From positions 51,120-115,119 of the forward strand of contig CAJKPX010000003.1 in the NCBI GenBank assembly GCA_905201895.1: a stretch of DNA of 64,000 bases. Direction: 5' to 3'. How positions within the stretch are numbered: position 1 is the stretch's first letter; every line of letters begins with the position of its first letter. Positions 28,161 to 37,119 of the stretch are shown piece after piece. The notes beneath the pieces were generated by a model. That model was not told the origin of the DNA and ran no database searches. It was given only the letters and a program-made list of their open reading frames with translations. This DNA is from an uncultured Eubacteriales bacterium (lineage in GTDB: Bacteria > Bacillota > Clostridia > Oscillospirales > CAG-272). The translations under genes and the position numbers were made by a program.

Positions 28161-30887
28161 ATGAAAAAGACAGATGCAAGGTGGCACCGCTTGACGGTCC
28201 ACGCCGTTGAAAAGGAATTGCATACCGATGCCTCCTGCGGGTTATCCTGCAAGGAGGCTCGCTTGCGTTATCGGAATAACGGTGCCAACACCCTGTTTGA
28301 TTCCCGTCAAAGCAAAGAGAAGGACATTTTCCGGCAACTGATTTTTGACCCCGCATGGCTCTTGCTATTGCTCGGTTGCCTCATTGCACTTTGCTTCGGT
28401 GCCTTTGCCCTCACTGCCTCAATTTTGATATGTGCCTCGGTGGGGATTCTGTTTTCTCTTTTCTGTTACAAAAGGGATAGGGAATACAGAAACAAGCTTT
28501 CCCCCTATCGCATTCCAACCGTAACCGTGATCCGTGACGGTACGCGCTTTACAACGAGTGCGCGTGGCGTTGTTTCGGGAGACCTGATTCTTTTGCGCAG
28601 CGGAGACCTGGTTCCGTGTGACTGCCGCCTGGCACGCTCCGAAAATTTGCACGTGCAAACGCTTTCCTATGATGAGAATGGAAAGCCGCGCTACCTCTCG
28701 CAGGAGAAGTTTGCAAAAACGCTTTACGGATATGATGAAGAAATCGACCTGCCGCAGGCTGAAAACATGCTTTGTGGGGGCACAAAGATTATCCGTGGGG
28801 TTGCATATGCCATTGCGGTTGCAACAAGCTCGGATTGCGATTTCATCAACGGGGATGCATCGCGCGAGATTCCTGCTGAAAAGGGAGAGGGTCGCGCAAC
28901 GCAGACAAGTGTTCGCCTGCAGCCATATCTGCGTATATATCGCTTTGCAATCTTTGCAGCATTTTTACCAATCACGGTTTTGGGCTTTCTCACCGCTCCC
29001 GCACATATCAATATCATCTCCGTTTTTCTTTCGGTCTGCGCCTTAACTGCATCGGCAGCCACCTCCTATCTCTCACTTTTCTTTTATGAATGCGAAAAAC
29101 AAGCTGAACGTGCGTATTTTACACCGTCTGCGGAGCAAAACCGTGTGATCTTCAAATCAAAGCGTGCATCCGCAGCACTCTCACAGATCACAGACCTTTT
29201 TGTGATGGGACATTGCGCCACATCCGACGGAAGAACGCATCTTCTCCGGGCATGGCTTGGAGATGGCGAGGTAGCATTGGACCTTGATTCCAATGAACCG
29301 CACTCGGAGCTCGGCGGTCTTGCCGAGGCGTTTTGCTTACTGAATGAAAACGCCACACATGAATTGTCTCCCGAAAATTTGCTGGTGTGGAAAGAAGCCT
29401 TTTCACTTTCTTTGCTTGATATATTGCACTTTAGCGGATACGATAGTGAGGCTTTGCTGATGCGCACGCTTGAAACCAAGCTTTTGCCGTCCAAATCAGA
29501 TGAAACCCAAACGCTTGAGGTCCGAATGCATGATAAGACACAGAGGATTTTGTTCTCGAGCACCATCGAACTGATCAACTATTGCACGTGCTATGAAAAA
29601 AACGGCGAAATTCTCCCGCTTGATCCGATCCGCAAGAAAGCCTTAATTGCGGAAATTGATGGAAGGGAAGAACAGAATAGCTCGCTTCAGATTGTTTTGC
29701 GCAAGCACGGCTGCGATCTTTGCCTTGTGGGCGTGGCGGCGTTTGGGGAACAAGCCGCGCAACAGCTTCCGGGTATTTTGCAGTCTCTTTCCGAAATGGG
29801 AATTCGCACCACCGTTTTTCTCAAGGGAACCAGGCAGGAGGAGGCGCGCTATGTTGCAGACCTCGTTCTCCCCACCGATTTTTCCTATTTTGAAAAGAAG
29901 CGAAGCAACCAGCTTTGTGAAGACGGTTTAATCGAAAAATACCGCGTTTTGCAAGGATTTACCGCACAAGAGGTGGGCGAATTGATTGCAAAAATGAAAA
30001 AGAACGGCAGAAAAATTGCCGTGATGAGTGTGGAGCGCGGAGACGAAATACTCCTGCAATCGGCAGATCTTTTTATCACCTGTGATGATGGACTCTATCA
30101 TGAGAACGGTCCCTCCAATACAATTTTTGAGCTGTTCTCACGCGATGGAGCGAGACAAAGCAGACGGGCATCACAGTCCATGCGTCGGACCTCCGATCTG
30201 TTGGTCTGCCGTGCGGATCGGGACGGTGGCGGTCTGTTTGCCGTTTTTGAAGCGCGGCTTGCCTCACAGGCGATCAACGTCCGAACGCGAGCCATGATTT
30301 CGTTTCTCCTTTTTTCTCAGATTGCTCGACTCGTTGCAACTGTTTTTGCGGTTGCAACCGGGCTTGGACTCCTCAATGGCATCCTTGGACTCTACTGTGG
30401 GCTTGTTTTGGAAACGCTTGGCGTGTTTCTGATCTTGTCGGCTCCGATTTCCAGTCATGCAATGCATCAGGAGGGACGCATGCCGCACAAGTTGTCCCCG
30501 CTCCGCGCGCTGCATAACAAGGAAAGCTACTTCACACCTGCATTGAGTGTTTTCTGCACGATGCTTCTCATTGCAATTCTGACGGCTTGTCGGGTAATCA
30601 ATTCGACAGAATCGGTTTCTGTTGCATTTGTTTCGTTGACACTCGCGATGGGTGTTCATTTGTGTATCCAAATCACAAAGCTCATTCCGCAAAGCGCTCG
30701 CTTGCATTACCTGCCCCGACTACTGCTGCTTTTCATCCTGCCGGCTGTCGCTTGCATTCTTTCCGTTCTGTTTTCGACGTGTAACCGCTTGCTGGGAGTC
30801 GGTGCATGGAGTCCGGTTTCAATTTTCCTGCTTCCTGTGATGCCGCTCCTCTCGCTCCTTTTCGGGCATCTTTTTTCAAGAAAATAA
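28161..30887 (+). CDS. P-type ATPase homologue lacking catalytic motifs (pseudoenzyme)
   Basis: A 908-residue membrane protein with the overall plan of a type II P-type ATPase: N-terminal TDASCGLSCKEARLRYRNNG, a first helix pair, an actuator-like domain (SGDLILLRSGDLVPCDCRL), a second helix pair, a cytoplasmic block of about 370 residues, and six C-terminal helices. The key motifs are gone. TGES is replaced around residues 167-176 (LSYDENGKP). The DKTGT phosphorylation site is replaced around 345-355 (DLFVMGHCATSDG). The hinge GDGVND is replaced near 620-632 (VMSVERGDEILL). The frame is open throughout, so it is kept as a protein. No ribosome site precedes the ATG at 28161, and no transport by ATP hydrolysis is expected. 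Role unknown. Confidence 0.8.
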   Translation: MKKTDARWHRLTVHAVEKELHTDASCGLSCKEARLRYRNNGANTLFDSRQSKEKDIFRQLIFDPAWLLLLLGCLIALCFGAFALTASILICASVGILFSLFCYKRDREYRNKLSPYRIPTVTVIRDGTRFTTSARGVVSGDLILLRSGDLVPCDCRLARSENLHVQTLSYDENGKPRYLSQEKFAKTLYGYDEEIDLPQAENMLCGGTKIIRGVAYAIAVATSSDCDFINGDASREIPAEKGEGRATQTSVRLQPYLRIYRFAIFAAFLPITVLGFLTAPAHINIISVFLSVCALTASAATSYLSLFFYECEKQAERAYFTPSAEQNRVIFKSKRASAALSQITDLFVMGHCATSDGRTHLLRAWLGDGEVALDLDSNEPHSELGGLAEAFCLLNENATHELSPENLLVWKEAFSLSLLDILHFSGYDSEALLMRTLETKLLPSKSDETQTLEVRMHDKTQRILFSSTIELINYCTCYEKNGEILPLDPIRKKALIAEIDGREEQNSSLQIVLRKHGCDLCLVGVAAFGEQAAQQLPGILQSLSEMGIRTTVFLKGTRQEEARYVADLVLPTDFSYFEKKRSNQLCEDGLIEKYRVLQGFTAQEVGELIAKMKKNGRKIAVMSVERGDEILLQSADLFITCDDGLYHENGPSNTIFELFSRDGARQSRRASQSMRRTSDLLVCRADRDGGGLFAVFEARLASQAINVRTRAMISFLLFSQIARLVATVFAVATGLGLLNGILGLYCGLVLETLGVFLILSAPISSHAMHQEGRMPHKLSPLRALHNKESYFTPALSVFCTMLLIAILTACRVINSTESVSVAFVSLTLAMGVHLCIQITKLIPQSARLHYLPRLLLLFILPAVACILSVLFSTCNRLLGVGAWSPVSIFLLPVMPLLSLLFGHLFSRK

Positions 30888-30963
30888 AACGGACAGCCAA
30901 GTCTCGGCATCTCGTTGCATATACTGAAATCGTAAAAGCATTTCACCGAAGGGGGGGACTGCT

Positions 30964-31260
30964 GTGCGACGCATCAGCACCGCTGATCTGAGGCATCTGG
31001 AGATCATCAATCTGTGCGACGGAGCACGCCTCGGATATGCGGGAGATTTCGAATTCGACTGCGAGGATGCGCGGATTCTTGCGTTGGTGATTTCGGGAAA
31101 CTGCGGATTGTTTGGATGGGGCAGAGAGGACGATCTGATCATTCCTTGGAATAAGATCGAATGTATCGGAGAGGACACCATTCTCGTTAAGCTCAACGAG
31201 CAGGAGTTGTCCTGCTACGGCGGCTGTTCACACAAAAAGAATCGAAAAATGCGCTTTTGA
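30964..31260 (+). CDS. YlmC/YmxH family sporulation protein
   Basis: A 98-residue PRC-barrel-like protein. The family pattern is clear: LRHLEIINLCDGARLGYAGDFEFD, shown in part as INLCDGARLGYAGDFEFD, and then NCGLFGWGREDDLIIPW and KIECIGEDTILV. In Bacillus, ylmC and ymxH belong to sporulation-linked gene sets but their action is unknown. The start is GTG at 30964 with a GGGGGGG ribosome site eight bases before. A Cys-containing tail (SCYGGCSHKKNRKMRF) extends past the usual end. A terminator follows at 31284. Confidence 0.86.
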   Translation: MRRISTADLRHLEIINLCDGARLGYAGDFEFDCEDARILALVISGNCGLFGWGREDDLIIPWNKIECIGEDTILVKLNEQELSCYGGCSHKKNRKMRF

Positions 31261-31283
31261 AGGCGCAAATTCAAACAAATGAT

Positions 31284-31331
31284 AAAGAGATCGACTCCCC
31301 GAGCATGTCTCGGAGGAGTCGATCTCTTTTT
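31284..31331 (+). terminator. Bidirectional intrinsic terminator
   Basis: Two stacked stems: 31284-31298 with 31315-31329 (15 bp) and 31299-31303 with 31109-31113-type inner arm at 31309-31313, loop CATGT; six or more T follow on the plus strand and an A run lies on the left. It ends the YlmC/YmxH gene and the convergent glycyl radical enzyme gene. Confidence 0.9.
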
Positions 31332-31344
31332 TACCGGTGTTACG

Positions 31345-33375
31345 TCAAACCGAAAACTCGGTTCTGGAAATGATGTGATTTTGATATTCCGGATCAAGCT
31401 CGCAGAAGTATCCGCTCCATCCCCAAACGCGAACAATCAGATTGGGATAGCTTTCGGGATGCTTTTGCGCGTCAAGCAGAACGTCGCGGTTGACCGCATT
31501 GAGCTGAAGCTGATGCCCACCGCGTGAGAGAAAATACCGCACGAGAGCCGAAACCTTCCGCTCGCCCTCCGCATTGCGGAACACCGAATCGTGCAGCTCA
31601 AGCGTGAGCGGACCGCCGTTTATGATCCTGCGCATATCGAATTTGGTAAAGGAGCGAATGAGTGAGAGCGGACCGTCTGCTCTTGCGGTGATTGAGGGGG
31701 AAAAGCTGCATCCGTAGGGGGTGTACGCACGCCTGCCGTCGGCGGTGGCAGGGCATTCGCGTGCACTCAAAATATACTCCATGGCACTGCCTGTTCCTGC
31801 GCGCCAGATTCCGCCGTGACCGTTGGGAGCGCCATTGAGAGTATCCGAAAAGACCTCCATCAATCGGTTGCAGATCAGGTCGACCGCATCGTGATCCTGT
31901 CCCATTTTCGGGCAATCGAGCAGGCGATTGCGAAGCACGGTGTAGCCCTCAAAATCGGCATTAAGGGCGTCAAGCAGTGTCTCCTTGTCGAGCGAGCCCT
32001 CCTCATAGACCAGGCATCGGATCGCCGCCAGAGCGTCTGCCGCGTTAGAAAGTCCCGCACCGTGGCAGCCGTAGTTGTTATATTTTGGCGAGTGCTGCCA
32101 GATATCCAATCCGCTCTCCAGGCAACCATCCACAAAGACCGCAAGCAGAGGCGTTGCTTTTGCACGGTAAACCGTTTCGGTCACGATCCGCTTGCATTCC
32201 TCGCGGATTGCCGTGTCCACAGCACACATCAGCTCGTCAAAGGTGTTGCATGTAAGAAGATGGGAATGGAGGGCACGGTTGATCACAAGAGGGAAGTTGA
32301 AGGTTGCAAGGTTGGGGGTATCAAAGGCACAATTCGGCACGATAAACTCCCAGCATGCCGCAACCGTATAGTCGAGTGCGTCCTCGCGGTCATATCCAAG
32401 CGCAATCAGCCCCGGCACAACCACGTCATCGTTGCAGTATTGCGGGAAACCAAGTCCCATTTTCGTCATTTTTGTTCCAAGATCAAGTATCTCCTGCGGT
32501 GTATTCATACCGCAACGCAGATTGATCTTGGGGTCGATGAGTGCCAGCTCGATTGATGCCTCCATACACAGCTTGGAAAGCTCGTTGAACATGCTCTCTC
32601 CGTTGCCGTCGAAGCCGCCAAGCACCATGCTCTGTCCGTTGTCGCCCACCTGCACTCCCTGATAAAGATCGGTGTCAAAATTAATGGCGATGAAGAAAAG
32701 CTCAAGCGTTTCCATGAGAGACTCGCGAGAGACACCGCTTTGCAGGTCCCTTTGAAAATAGGGGTACATATACTGATCAAATCGCCCGAGCGTGAGATGC
32801 GAGTGGGGGGAGCACCGCAGAAAATAGATGATGATCTGCATAAAAAGACATGCCTCGTAAAAGCTTTCTGCGGGCTGATACGGAACGCGTGTGAGTGCGT
32901 CAGCCAGGCGCGTGCATCCCGCACGCTCTGCAGCTTCCCGATACTTGTCGACCAACTCTCGCATCAGCGAAAAATGCTTGAGAATTTCATCGTAAAAGAG
33001 GCATTTTTCGGGGTCATGCGCATATTTTGCACGATATGCGCGGATATCTCGCTCGGTTGCGTCAAGTCCCTTGCCGATCACGCGCGCATAGTTTGGCGTG
33101 ATGTTTCCGCGTCCTCCCGTGGTGCTTTTCGTGCCGTCGCACAGCGTGTAGGTTGGATAATTCGCTTGATGGCGATGAAAACCGAAAATGTCATCGGGGA
33201 GCAGAACGGGAAGCTCACGCGAAACAAGTGCCTCAAAGCGGATTGTGTTGAGACGGGGATCACTCATATCAAGGTCTCGCACCAACTCGGAGATGTCGAT
33301 GCTGCATTTGACGCGCGCATTCCGATAGGCTCGGTCTTGCAGGATATTCAGATATTTTCTAACCGCTTCGGTCAC
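31345..33375 (-). CDS. Glycyl radical enzyme of the pyruvate formate-lyase superfamily, unusual subfamily
   Basis: A 676-residue enzyme, shorter than most PFL-like enzymes (about 760-850). The thiyl radical cysteine is Cys341 in AACWEFIVPN, followed by Trp and then Glu343 (other families read GCxE, so Gly is Ala here). The glycyl radical loop near the C-terminus is RVWGWSGYF with Gly652, 24 residues from the end; other families read RVxGY. The start is GTG at 33375 with a GAGGTG site eight bases before, and it overlaps the stop of its activase by four bases. Such enzymes perform radical chemistry on small carbon compounds without oxygen. The residues around Cys341 do not fit PFL, glycerol dehydratase or choline lyase, so the substrate is unknown. 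Confidence 0.88.
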   Translation of the reverse strand: MTEAVRKYLNILQDRAYRNARVKCSIDISELVRDLDMSDPRLNTIRFEALVSRELPVLLPDDIFGFHRHQANYPTYTLCDGTKSTTGGRGNITPNYARVIGKGLDATERDIRAYRAKYAHDPEKCLFYDEILKHFSLMRELVDKYREAAERAGCTRLADALTRVPYQPAESFYEACLFMQIIIYFLRCSPHSHLTLGRFDQYMYPYFQRDLQSGVSRESLMETLELFFIAINFDTDLYQGVQVGDNGQSMVLGGFDGNGESMFNELSKLCMEASIELALIDPKINLRCGMNTPQEILDLGTKMTKMGLGFPQYCNDDVVVPGLIALGYDREDALDYTVAACWEFIVPNCAFDTPNLATFNFPLVINRALHSHLLTCNTFDELMCAVDTAIREECKRIVTETVYRAKATPLLAVFVDGCLESGLDIWQHSPKYNNYGCHGAGLSNAADALAAIRCLVYEEGSLDKETLLDALNADFEGYTVLRNRLLDCPKMGQDHDAVDLICNRLMEVFSDTLNGAPNGHGGIWRAGTGSAMEYILSARECPATADGRRAYTPYGCSFSPSITARADGPLSLIRSFTKFDMRRIINGGPLTLELHDSVFRNAEGERKVSALVRYFLSRGGHQLQLNAVNRDVLLDAQKHPESYPNLIVRVWGWSGYFCELDPEYQNHIISRTEFSV

Positions 33376-34223
33376 AGAATGTTCACCTCAATTCCGTAAG
33401 ATTCAAAGAGCTCGGTGCGCATTTGCGGCGCAACCGTTTCGTCAAAGTTTGGAGTATAAACGCGCCCTGTCATGGCGTATTTTGCTCCCGAGAGCTTATG
33501 GTAGGGAAGCAACTCCAGACGCTTTGCGCCGACCTCGTTCATCAAACGAGCCGTTGCTTCCATATTTTCAACCGTGTCGTTCACCGTTGGGATCACGGGA
33601 ATACGCGTGATAAACGGTACACCCGATGCGGCAAGACAACGGTAGTTTTCCAAAATAACGGCGTTGTCCCGACCGCAAAAGCGTTGATGCGTTTCGGAGT
33701 CCATCAGCTTCAAATCATAGAGGACGTAATCGCATTCAGAAAGAACCGCCAAAAAAATCGAAGGATCACAATAGCCACAGGTCTGCAGTGCGCGGTGTGC
33801 TTTGTTGCGCAGGAGGCGAAGACAAGCAAGCAAAAATTCGGGCTGTGCAGTGGGCTCGCCCCCCGAAAAGGTGACGCCGCCACCGGTCGATGCAAATACG
33901 TCACCGTTTTTGAGCAGCTTTTCAACAAGCGCCTCTGCCTGCATGATCTCGCCGGCTTCACGGATCAAACGACGAGGACAAACCTCGGCACTCTCTGCCA
34001 CGATCCGATATTCTCCTGTGAGCTCCATCCCACGCGCAAGGCAGGCGTTACAGCCAATGCAACCGTTCGGAGAGCGGATCGGCTCGGGAGCAGGAGATTG
34101 TCCCTCGGGACTGTGACACCATGTACATCGCATCGGACAGCCCTTAAAAAACACGGTAGTGCGAACCCCGGGGCCGTCATAAAGCGAGAATTCTTCAATG
34201 GAAAACACCACGCCGCTCGGCAT
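33372..34223 (-). CDS. Glycyl radical enzyme activase (radical SAM)
   Basis: A 283-residue radical SAM protein that installs the glycyl radical on the downstream enzyme. The SAM cluster motif CPMRCTWC gives Cys29, Cys33 and Cys36. A ferredoxin-like insert has Cys55, Cys58, Cys61 and Cys82-Pro, enough for one extra cluster where many activases of this group have two. FSGGEPTAQPEFLLA and the downstream DLKLMDSETHQRFCG and RIPVIPTVND are typical. It is translated first and coupled to the enzyme gene by a GTGA overlap. The ribosome site is GGGGGTG. Confidence 0.92.
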   Translation of the reverse strand: MPSGVVFSIEEFSLYDGPGVRTTVFFKGCPMRCTWCHSPEGQSPAPEPIRSPNGCIGCNACLARGMELTGEYRIVAESAEVCPRRLIREAGEIMQAEALVEKLLKNGDVFASTGGGVTFSGGEPTAQPEFLLACLRLLRNKAHRALQTCGYCDPSIFLAVLSECDYVLYDLKLMDSETHQRFCGRDNAVILENYRCLAASGVPFITRIPVIPTVNDTVENMEATARLMNEVGAKRLELLPYHKLSGAKYAMTGRVYTPNFDETVAPQMRTELFESYGIEVNIL

Positions 34224-34262
34224 TTTGTGTCACACCCCCTTCTTTTTTTTGGTTCTATCCTA

Positions 34263-34308
34263 ATTATAGTGAAAAGCCCTTGATTTTGAAAGCGTTTTGT
34301 TGTATACT
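34263..34308. promoter_or_regulatory. Overlapping divergent promoters of the glycyl radical operon and the AraC-type gene, with a cre-like site
   Basis: Plus strand: TTGATT (34280-34285), 17 bases, TATACT (34303-34308), 34 bases before the regulator's ATG. Minus strand: TTTCAA (34291-34286), 17 bases, TATAAT (34268-34263). Between them TGAAAGCGTTTTGT (34287-34300) matches the left two thirds of the CcpA cre consensus. The two RNA polymerase sites overlap, so they should compete. Confidence 0.65.
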
Positions 34309-34341
34309 ATTAGCAGAAAATTATCTTTTTTGGAGGTCTGT

Positions 34342-35151
34342 ATGTTCAAGCTCGATCATCAAAGCGACAATTCGCGCAGTAACAACAACTACAATGCTTA
34401 CACATATAAGGATCGGGTTTGGCGACCGCACTTTCACAAAAATTTTGAACTGATCTGCATGCTGCACGGTGAGATGCTCCTGACGGTGAATGAATCGGAG
34501 GCGGTGCTCAAGGAGGGTGAGTGGGCGCTCATCCTTTCCAATCAAATTCATTCCTTCTGCGTCGGCAAGAGCAGCCTTGCATGGGTTGCGGTTTTTTCGG
34601 AGGACTTCATCCCCGAATTTGCCTCCTTCATCAAGGATAAGCAGGGAAGCACGGTGCGCTTTTCTCCCACCGAGGAGATCTGCGAGCTCGTGAAGGAAAA
34701 TCTCATCATCGGTACCCCCTCATTCCTGATGAAGCGTGCCTGTCTTTACGCGCTTTGCGATCAATATCTCAAGCAGGTTACGATTGAGACTCGAAAAAAC
34801 AAGAATGACGCCCTGATCTGCCGTGTGCTTGACTATATTGAAACACATTTTCGCGAGGATATCACCCTGCAAACCGTTGCACATGAATTCGGCTACGAAT
34901 ATCATTATCTTTCGCGTCTGCTCAACCGCGGATATTCGATCAGCTTCAAACAAACACTCAATGAATATCGCATCAATCACGCGATTGGGCTGCTTGAGCA
35001 GGGAGGCATGGCCGTTACCGAAATCTCAAATGCCTGCGGATTTCAGAGCATTCGCAGCTTCAATGACGTTTTTTTGTCAATTACAGGGCTCTCTCCAACC
35101 GATTATCGCAAGAAACGGCTCGCCGAGCATGAAATTGTTAATAAAATGTAA
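34342..35151 (+). CDS. AraC family transcriptional regulator
   Basis: A 269-residue regulator: an N-terminal cupin-type sensor domain (WRPHFHKNFELICMLHGE, then LKEGEWALILSNQIHSF) and a C-terminal double helix-turn-helix (DITLQTVAHEFGYEYHYLSR and AVTEISNACGFQSIRSFNDV, ending in GLSPTDYRKKR). The start at 34342 has GGAGG six bases upstream. It is divergent from the glycyl radical enzyme operon across a shared 118-base promoter region, so it most likely controls that operon in response to the substrate or a related compound. Confidence 0.9.
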   Translation: MFKLDHQSDNSRSNNNYNAYTYKDRVWRPHFHKNFELICMLHGEMLLTVNESEAVLKEGEWALILSNQIHSFCVGKSSLAWVAVFSEDFIPEFASFIKDKQGSTVRFSPTEEICELVKENLIIGTPSFLMKRACLYALCDQYLKQVTIETRKNKNDALICRVLDYIETHFREDITLQTVAHEFGYEYHYLSRLLNRGYSISFKQTLNEYRINHAIGLLEQGGMAVTEISNACGFQSIRSFNDVFLSITGLSPTDYRKKRLAEHEIVNKM

Positions 35152-35167
35152 ATATTGATATTTTCGG

Positions 35168-35196
35168 TTGCAATTTATATTTGGATGTGCTATAAT
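35168..35196 (+). promoter_or_regulatory. Sigma-A promoter of rpsB-tsf
   Basis: TTGCAA (35168-35173), 17 bases, TATAAT (35191-35196). Transcription should start near 35203, leaving a leader of about 145 bases before rpsB. Confidence 0.88.
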
Positions 35197-35202
35197 ATGA
35201 TG

Positions 35203-35347
35203 TAATTGCGTTGCAAGCCCGAAAACGGCTAATCTGCAGTGCAAAATAAAAAAATTCACACATCGGACGATCGTTGCATCGGTGCCGCGAAATGCGGTTT
35301 TTGGCAATGCGTTGCGGTGGTGGAAAAAACCGAAGGAGGACATAAAA
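35203..35347 (+). promoter_or_regulatory. rpsB 5' leader, possible ribosomal protein autoregulatory site
   Basis: About 145 untranslated bases. Short complementary parts are visible (for example GCCGCGAAATGCGGT near 35282-35297 and GGCAATGCGTTGC near 35303-35316), and an A-rich single-stranded part lies at 35245-35260. S2 leaders are autoregulated in other bacteria, but I cannot match a known motif here. Confidence 0.35.
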
Positions 35348-36091
35348 ATGTCTGTTATTTCTATCAAGCAGCTGCTTGAAGCAGGTGTTCATTTCGGACA
35401 CCACACCAGAAGATGGAACCCGAAGATGCAGGAGTACATCTTCACCGAGAGAAATGGTATTTATATCATTGACCTTCAGAAAACGGTGAAGAAGTTTGAC
35501 GAGGCTTACAACTTTGTTCGTGAGCTCTCCGAGAACAATGGCACGATCCTGTTCGTTGGTACCAAGAAGCAGGCCGCAGAGGCAATCAAGGAAGAGGCTA
35601 CCCGTTGCGGCATGTACTACGTGAACGTTCGTTGGCCCGGCGGTATGATGACCAACTTCAAGACCATCAAGCGTTCGATCAACCGTCTCAATGACCTGTA
35701 CAAGATGCAGGAGGACGGCACATTTGATCTGCTTCCCAAGAAGGAAGTTGCTTCGATGCAGAAGGAAATCTTCGATCTTGAGAAGAGCTACGGCGGTATC
35801 AAGACCATGGAGAGACTGCCCGACGCAATCTTCATTGTTGACCCCAAGAAGGAGAGAAACGCAGTTCTCGAGGCTAAGAAGCTCGGTATTCCGGTTGTTG
35901 CAATCGTTGATACCAACTGCGATCCCGACGATGCCGACTATATCATTCCCGGTAACGATGACGCAATTCGCGCAATCAAGCTGATTTCCTCCGCACTGGC
36001 AGACGCCGTGATCGAGGGCAAGCAGGGCGAGGCTACTGTTGAGGCAGAGGCAGAGGCTGAAGCTGCAGAAACCGCTACGGATGCAGAGTAA
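35348..36091 (+). CDS. rpsB: 30S ribosomal protein S2
   Basis: A 247-residue small-subunit protein. [19 protein letters not shown], then [18 protein letters not shown], and the closing [19 protein letters not shown] are canonical. The C-terminal extension (about 20 residues of A and E) is acidic and low in complexity, as in many Clostridia. GGAGG precedes the ATG at 35348. It is followed by tsf in the usual pair. Confidence 0.97.
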   Translation: MSVISIKQLLEAGVHFGHHTRRWNPKMQEYIFTERNGIYIIDLQKTVKKFDEAYNFVRELSENNGTILFVGTKKQAAEAIKEEATRCGMYYVNVRWPGGMMTNFKTIKRSINRLNDLYKMQEDGTFDLLPKKEVASMQKEIFDLEKSYGGIKTMERLPDAIFIVDPKKERNAVLEAKKLGIPVVAIVDTNCDPDDADYIIPGNDDAIRAIKLISSALADAVIEGKQGEATVEAEAEAEAAETATDAE

Positions 36092-36122
36092 TTGATCCGA
36101 TTTTTGAAAAGGAGATACGAAA

Positions 36123-37046
36123 ATGGCTACTATTACAGCAAAAGATGTTGCGGCTCTCCGCGCTAAAACCGGTATCGGCATGATGGAGTGCAAGAAGGCA
36201 CTCGTTGAGGCTGACGGTGACGTTGATGCAGCAATCAAGATCCTTCGCGAGAAGGGCGAGCTCAAGGCAGAGTCCAAGATGGCAACCAGAATCGCTGCAG
36301 ACGGTGTTGTTGAAATCCTCAAGGATGGCAACGCAACCGCTATGATCGAGGTTAACTCTGAGACCGACTTCGTTGCAAAGAACGAGTCCTTCAAGGAATT
36401 TGTCGGCGATCTGCTCAAGATCATCATCGCACAGAAGCCCGCAGACGTTGAGGCTCTCATGGCTTGCAAGTTCAACGACGAGATGACCGTTGAGGAAAAG
36501 GTTAAGGAAATGATCTTCAAGATCGGCGAGAAGCTGACCGTTCGTCGCTTCGTTGTTGTTGAGGGCGTTACCAGCACCTACATTCACGGCACCGGCTCGA
36601 TCGGCGTTATCGCTAAATTTGAAACCGACCTGGCAGACAAGCCCGAGTTCGCTGCTTTCGCAAAGAACATCGCGCTCCAGATCGGCGCATATCCCACGCC
36701 TTACCTCTGCCGTGAGCAGGTTCCTGCATCGGTAATCGAGGAGGAGAAGAGCATTCTGCTTGCACAGATCGCAAACGATCCTGCAAATGCCAAGAAGCCC
36801 GATGCCATCAAGGAAAAGATGGTAATGGGTAGAATTTCCAAGTTCTATGACAACAACTGCCTGGTTGACATGACCTACGTAAAGGACGAGGACATGAAGG
36901 TTGGTCAGTATGTGAAGGCAACCGCTAAGGAGCTTGGCGGCAGCATCGAGATCGTGGAATTCCATCGCTTTGAGAAGGGTGAAGGCATCCAGAAGAGAGA
37001 AGAGAATTTTGCTGAAGAAATCGCAAAAATGACTTCCGGCAAATAA
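36123..37046 (+). CDS. tsf: Translation elongation factor Ts
   Basis: A 307-residue nucleotide exchange factor for EF-Tu. The N-terminal domain (VAALRAKTGIGMMECKKAL) and the core with the TDFVAKNESF motif (IEVNSETDFVAKNESFKEF) are clear. Length is normal for the long form. GGAG precedes the ATG. Codon use in rpsB and tsf is smoother than in the flanking genes (many GAG, AAG, GTT), as expected for highly expressed genes. A terminator follows at once. Confidence 0.97.
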   Translation: MATITAKDVAALRAKTGIGMMECKKALVEADGDVDAAIKILREKGELKAESKMATRIAADGVVEILKDGNATAMIEVNSETDFVAKNESFKEFVGDLLKIIIAQKPADVEALMACKFNDEMTVEEKVKEMIFKIGEKLTVRRFVVVEGVTSTYIHGTGSIGVIAKFETDLADKPEFAAFAKNIALQIGAYPTPYLCREQVPASVIEEEKSILLAQIANDPANAKKPDAIKEKMVMGRISKFYDNNCLVDMTYVKDEDMKVGQYVKATAKELGGSIEIVEFHRFEKGEGIQKREENFAEEIAKMTSGK

Positions 37047-37057
37047 TTGATTAGTTT

Positions 37058-37092
37058 AACGGAGGCTCTCTTGCAGGGCTTCCGTTTTTCTT
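37058..37092 (+). terminator. Intrinsic terminator after tsf
   Basis: AACGGAGGC (37058-37066) pairs with GCTTCCGTT (37078-37086, one G-U pair), loop of about 11 bases, followed by five T. Confidence 0.82.
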
Positions 37093-37119
37093 AAATAAAC
37101 AGAAAAGGAATTTATAAAA

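Noticed and set aside
28161..30887. Calling the P-type ATPase homologue a pseudogene
   Set aside because: The frame is intact over 908 codons with all domains in order; motif loss without frame damage favours a retained non-catalytic protein.
35138..36577. A 479-residue minus-strand frame opposite rpsB and tsf
   Set aside because: Shadow of highly expressed ribosomal genes with strong codon bias.
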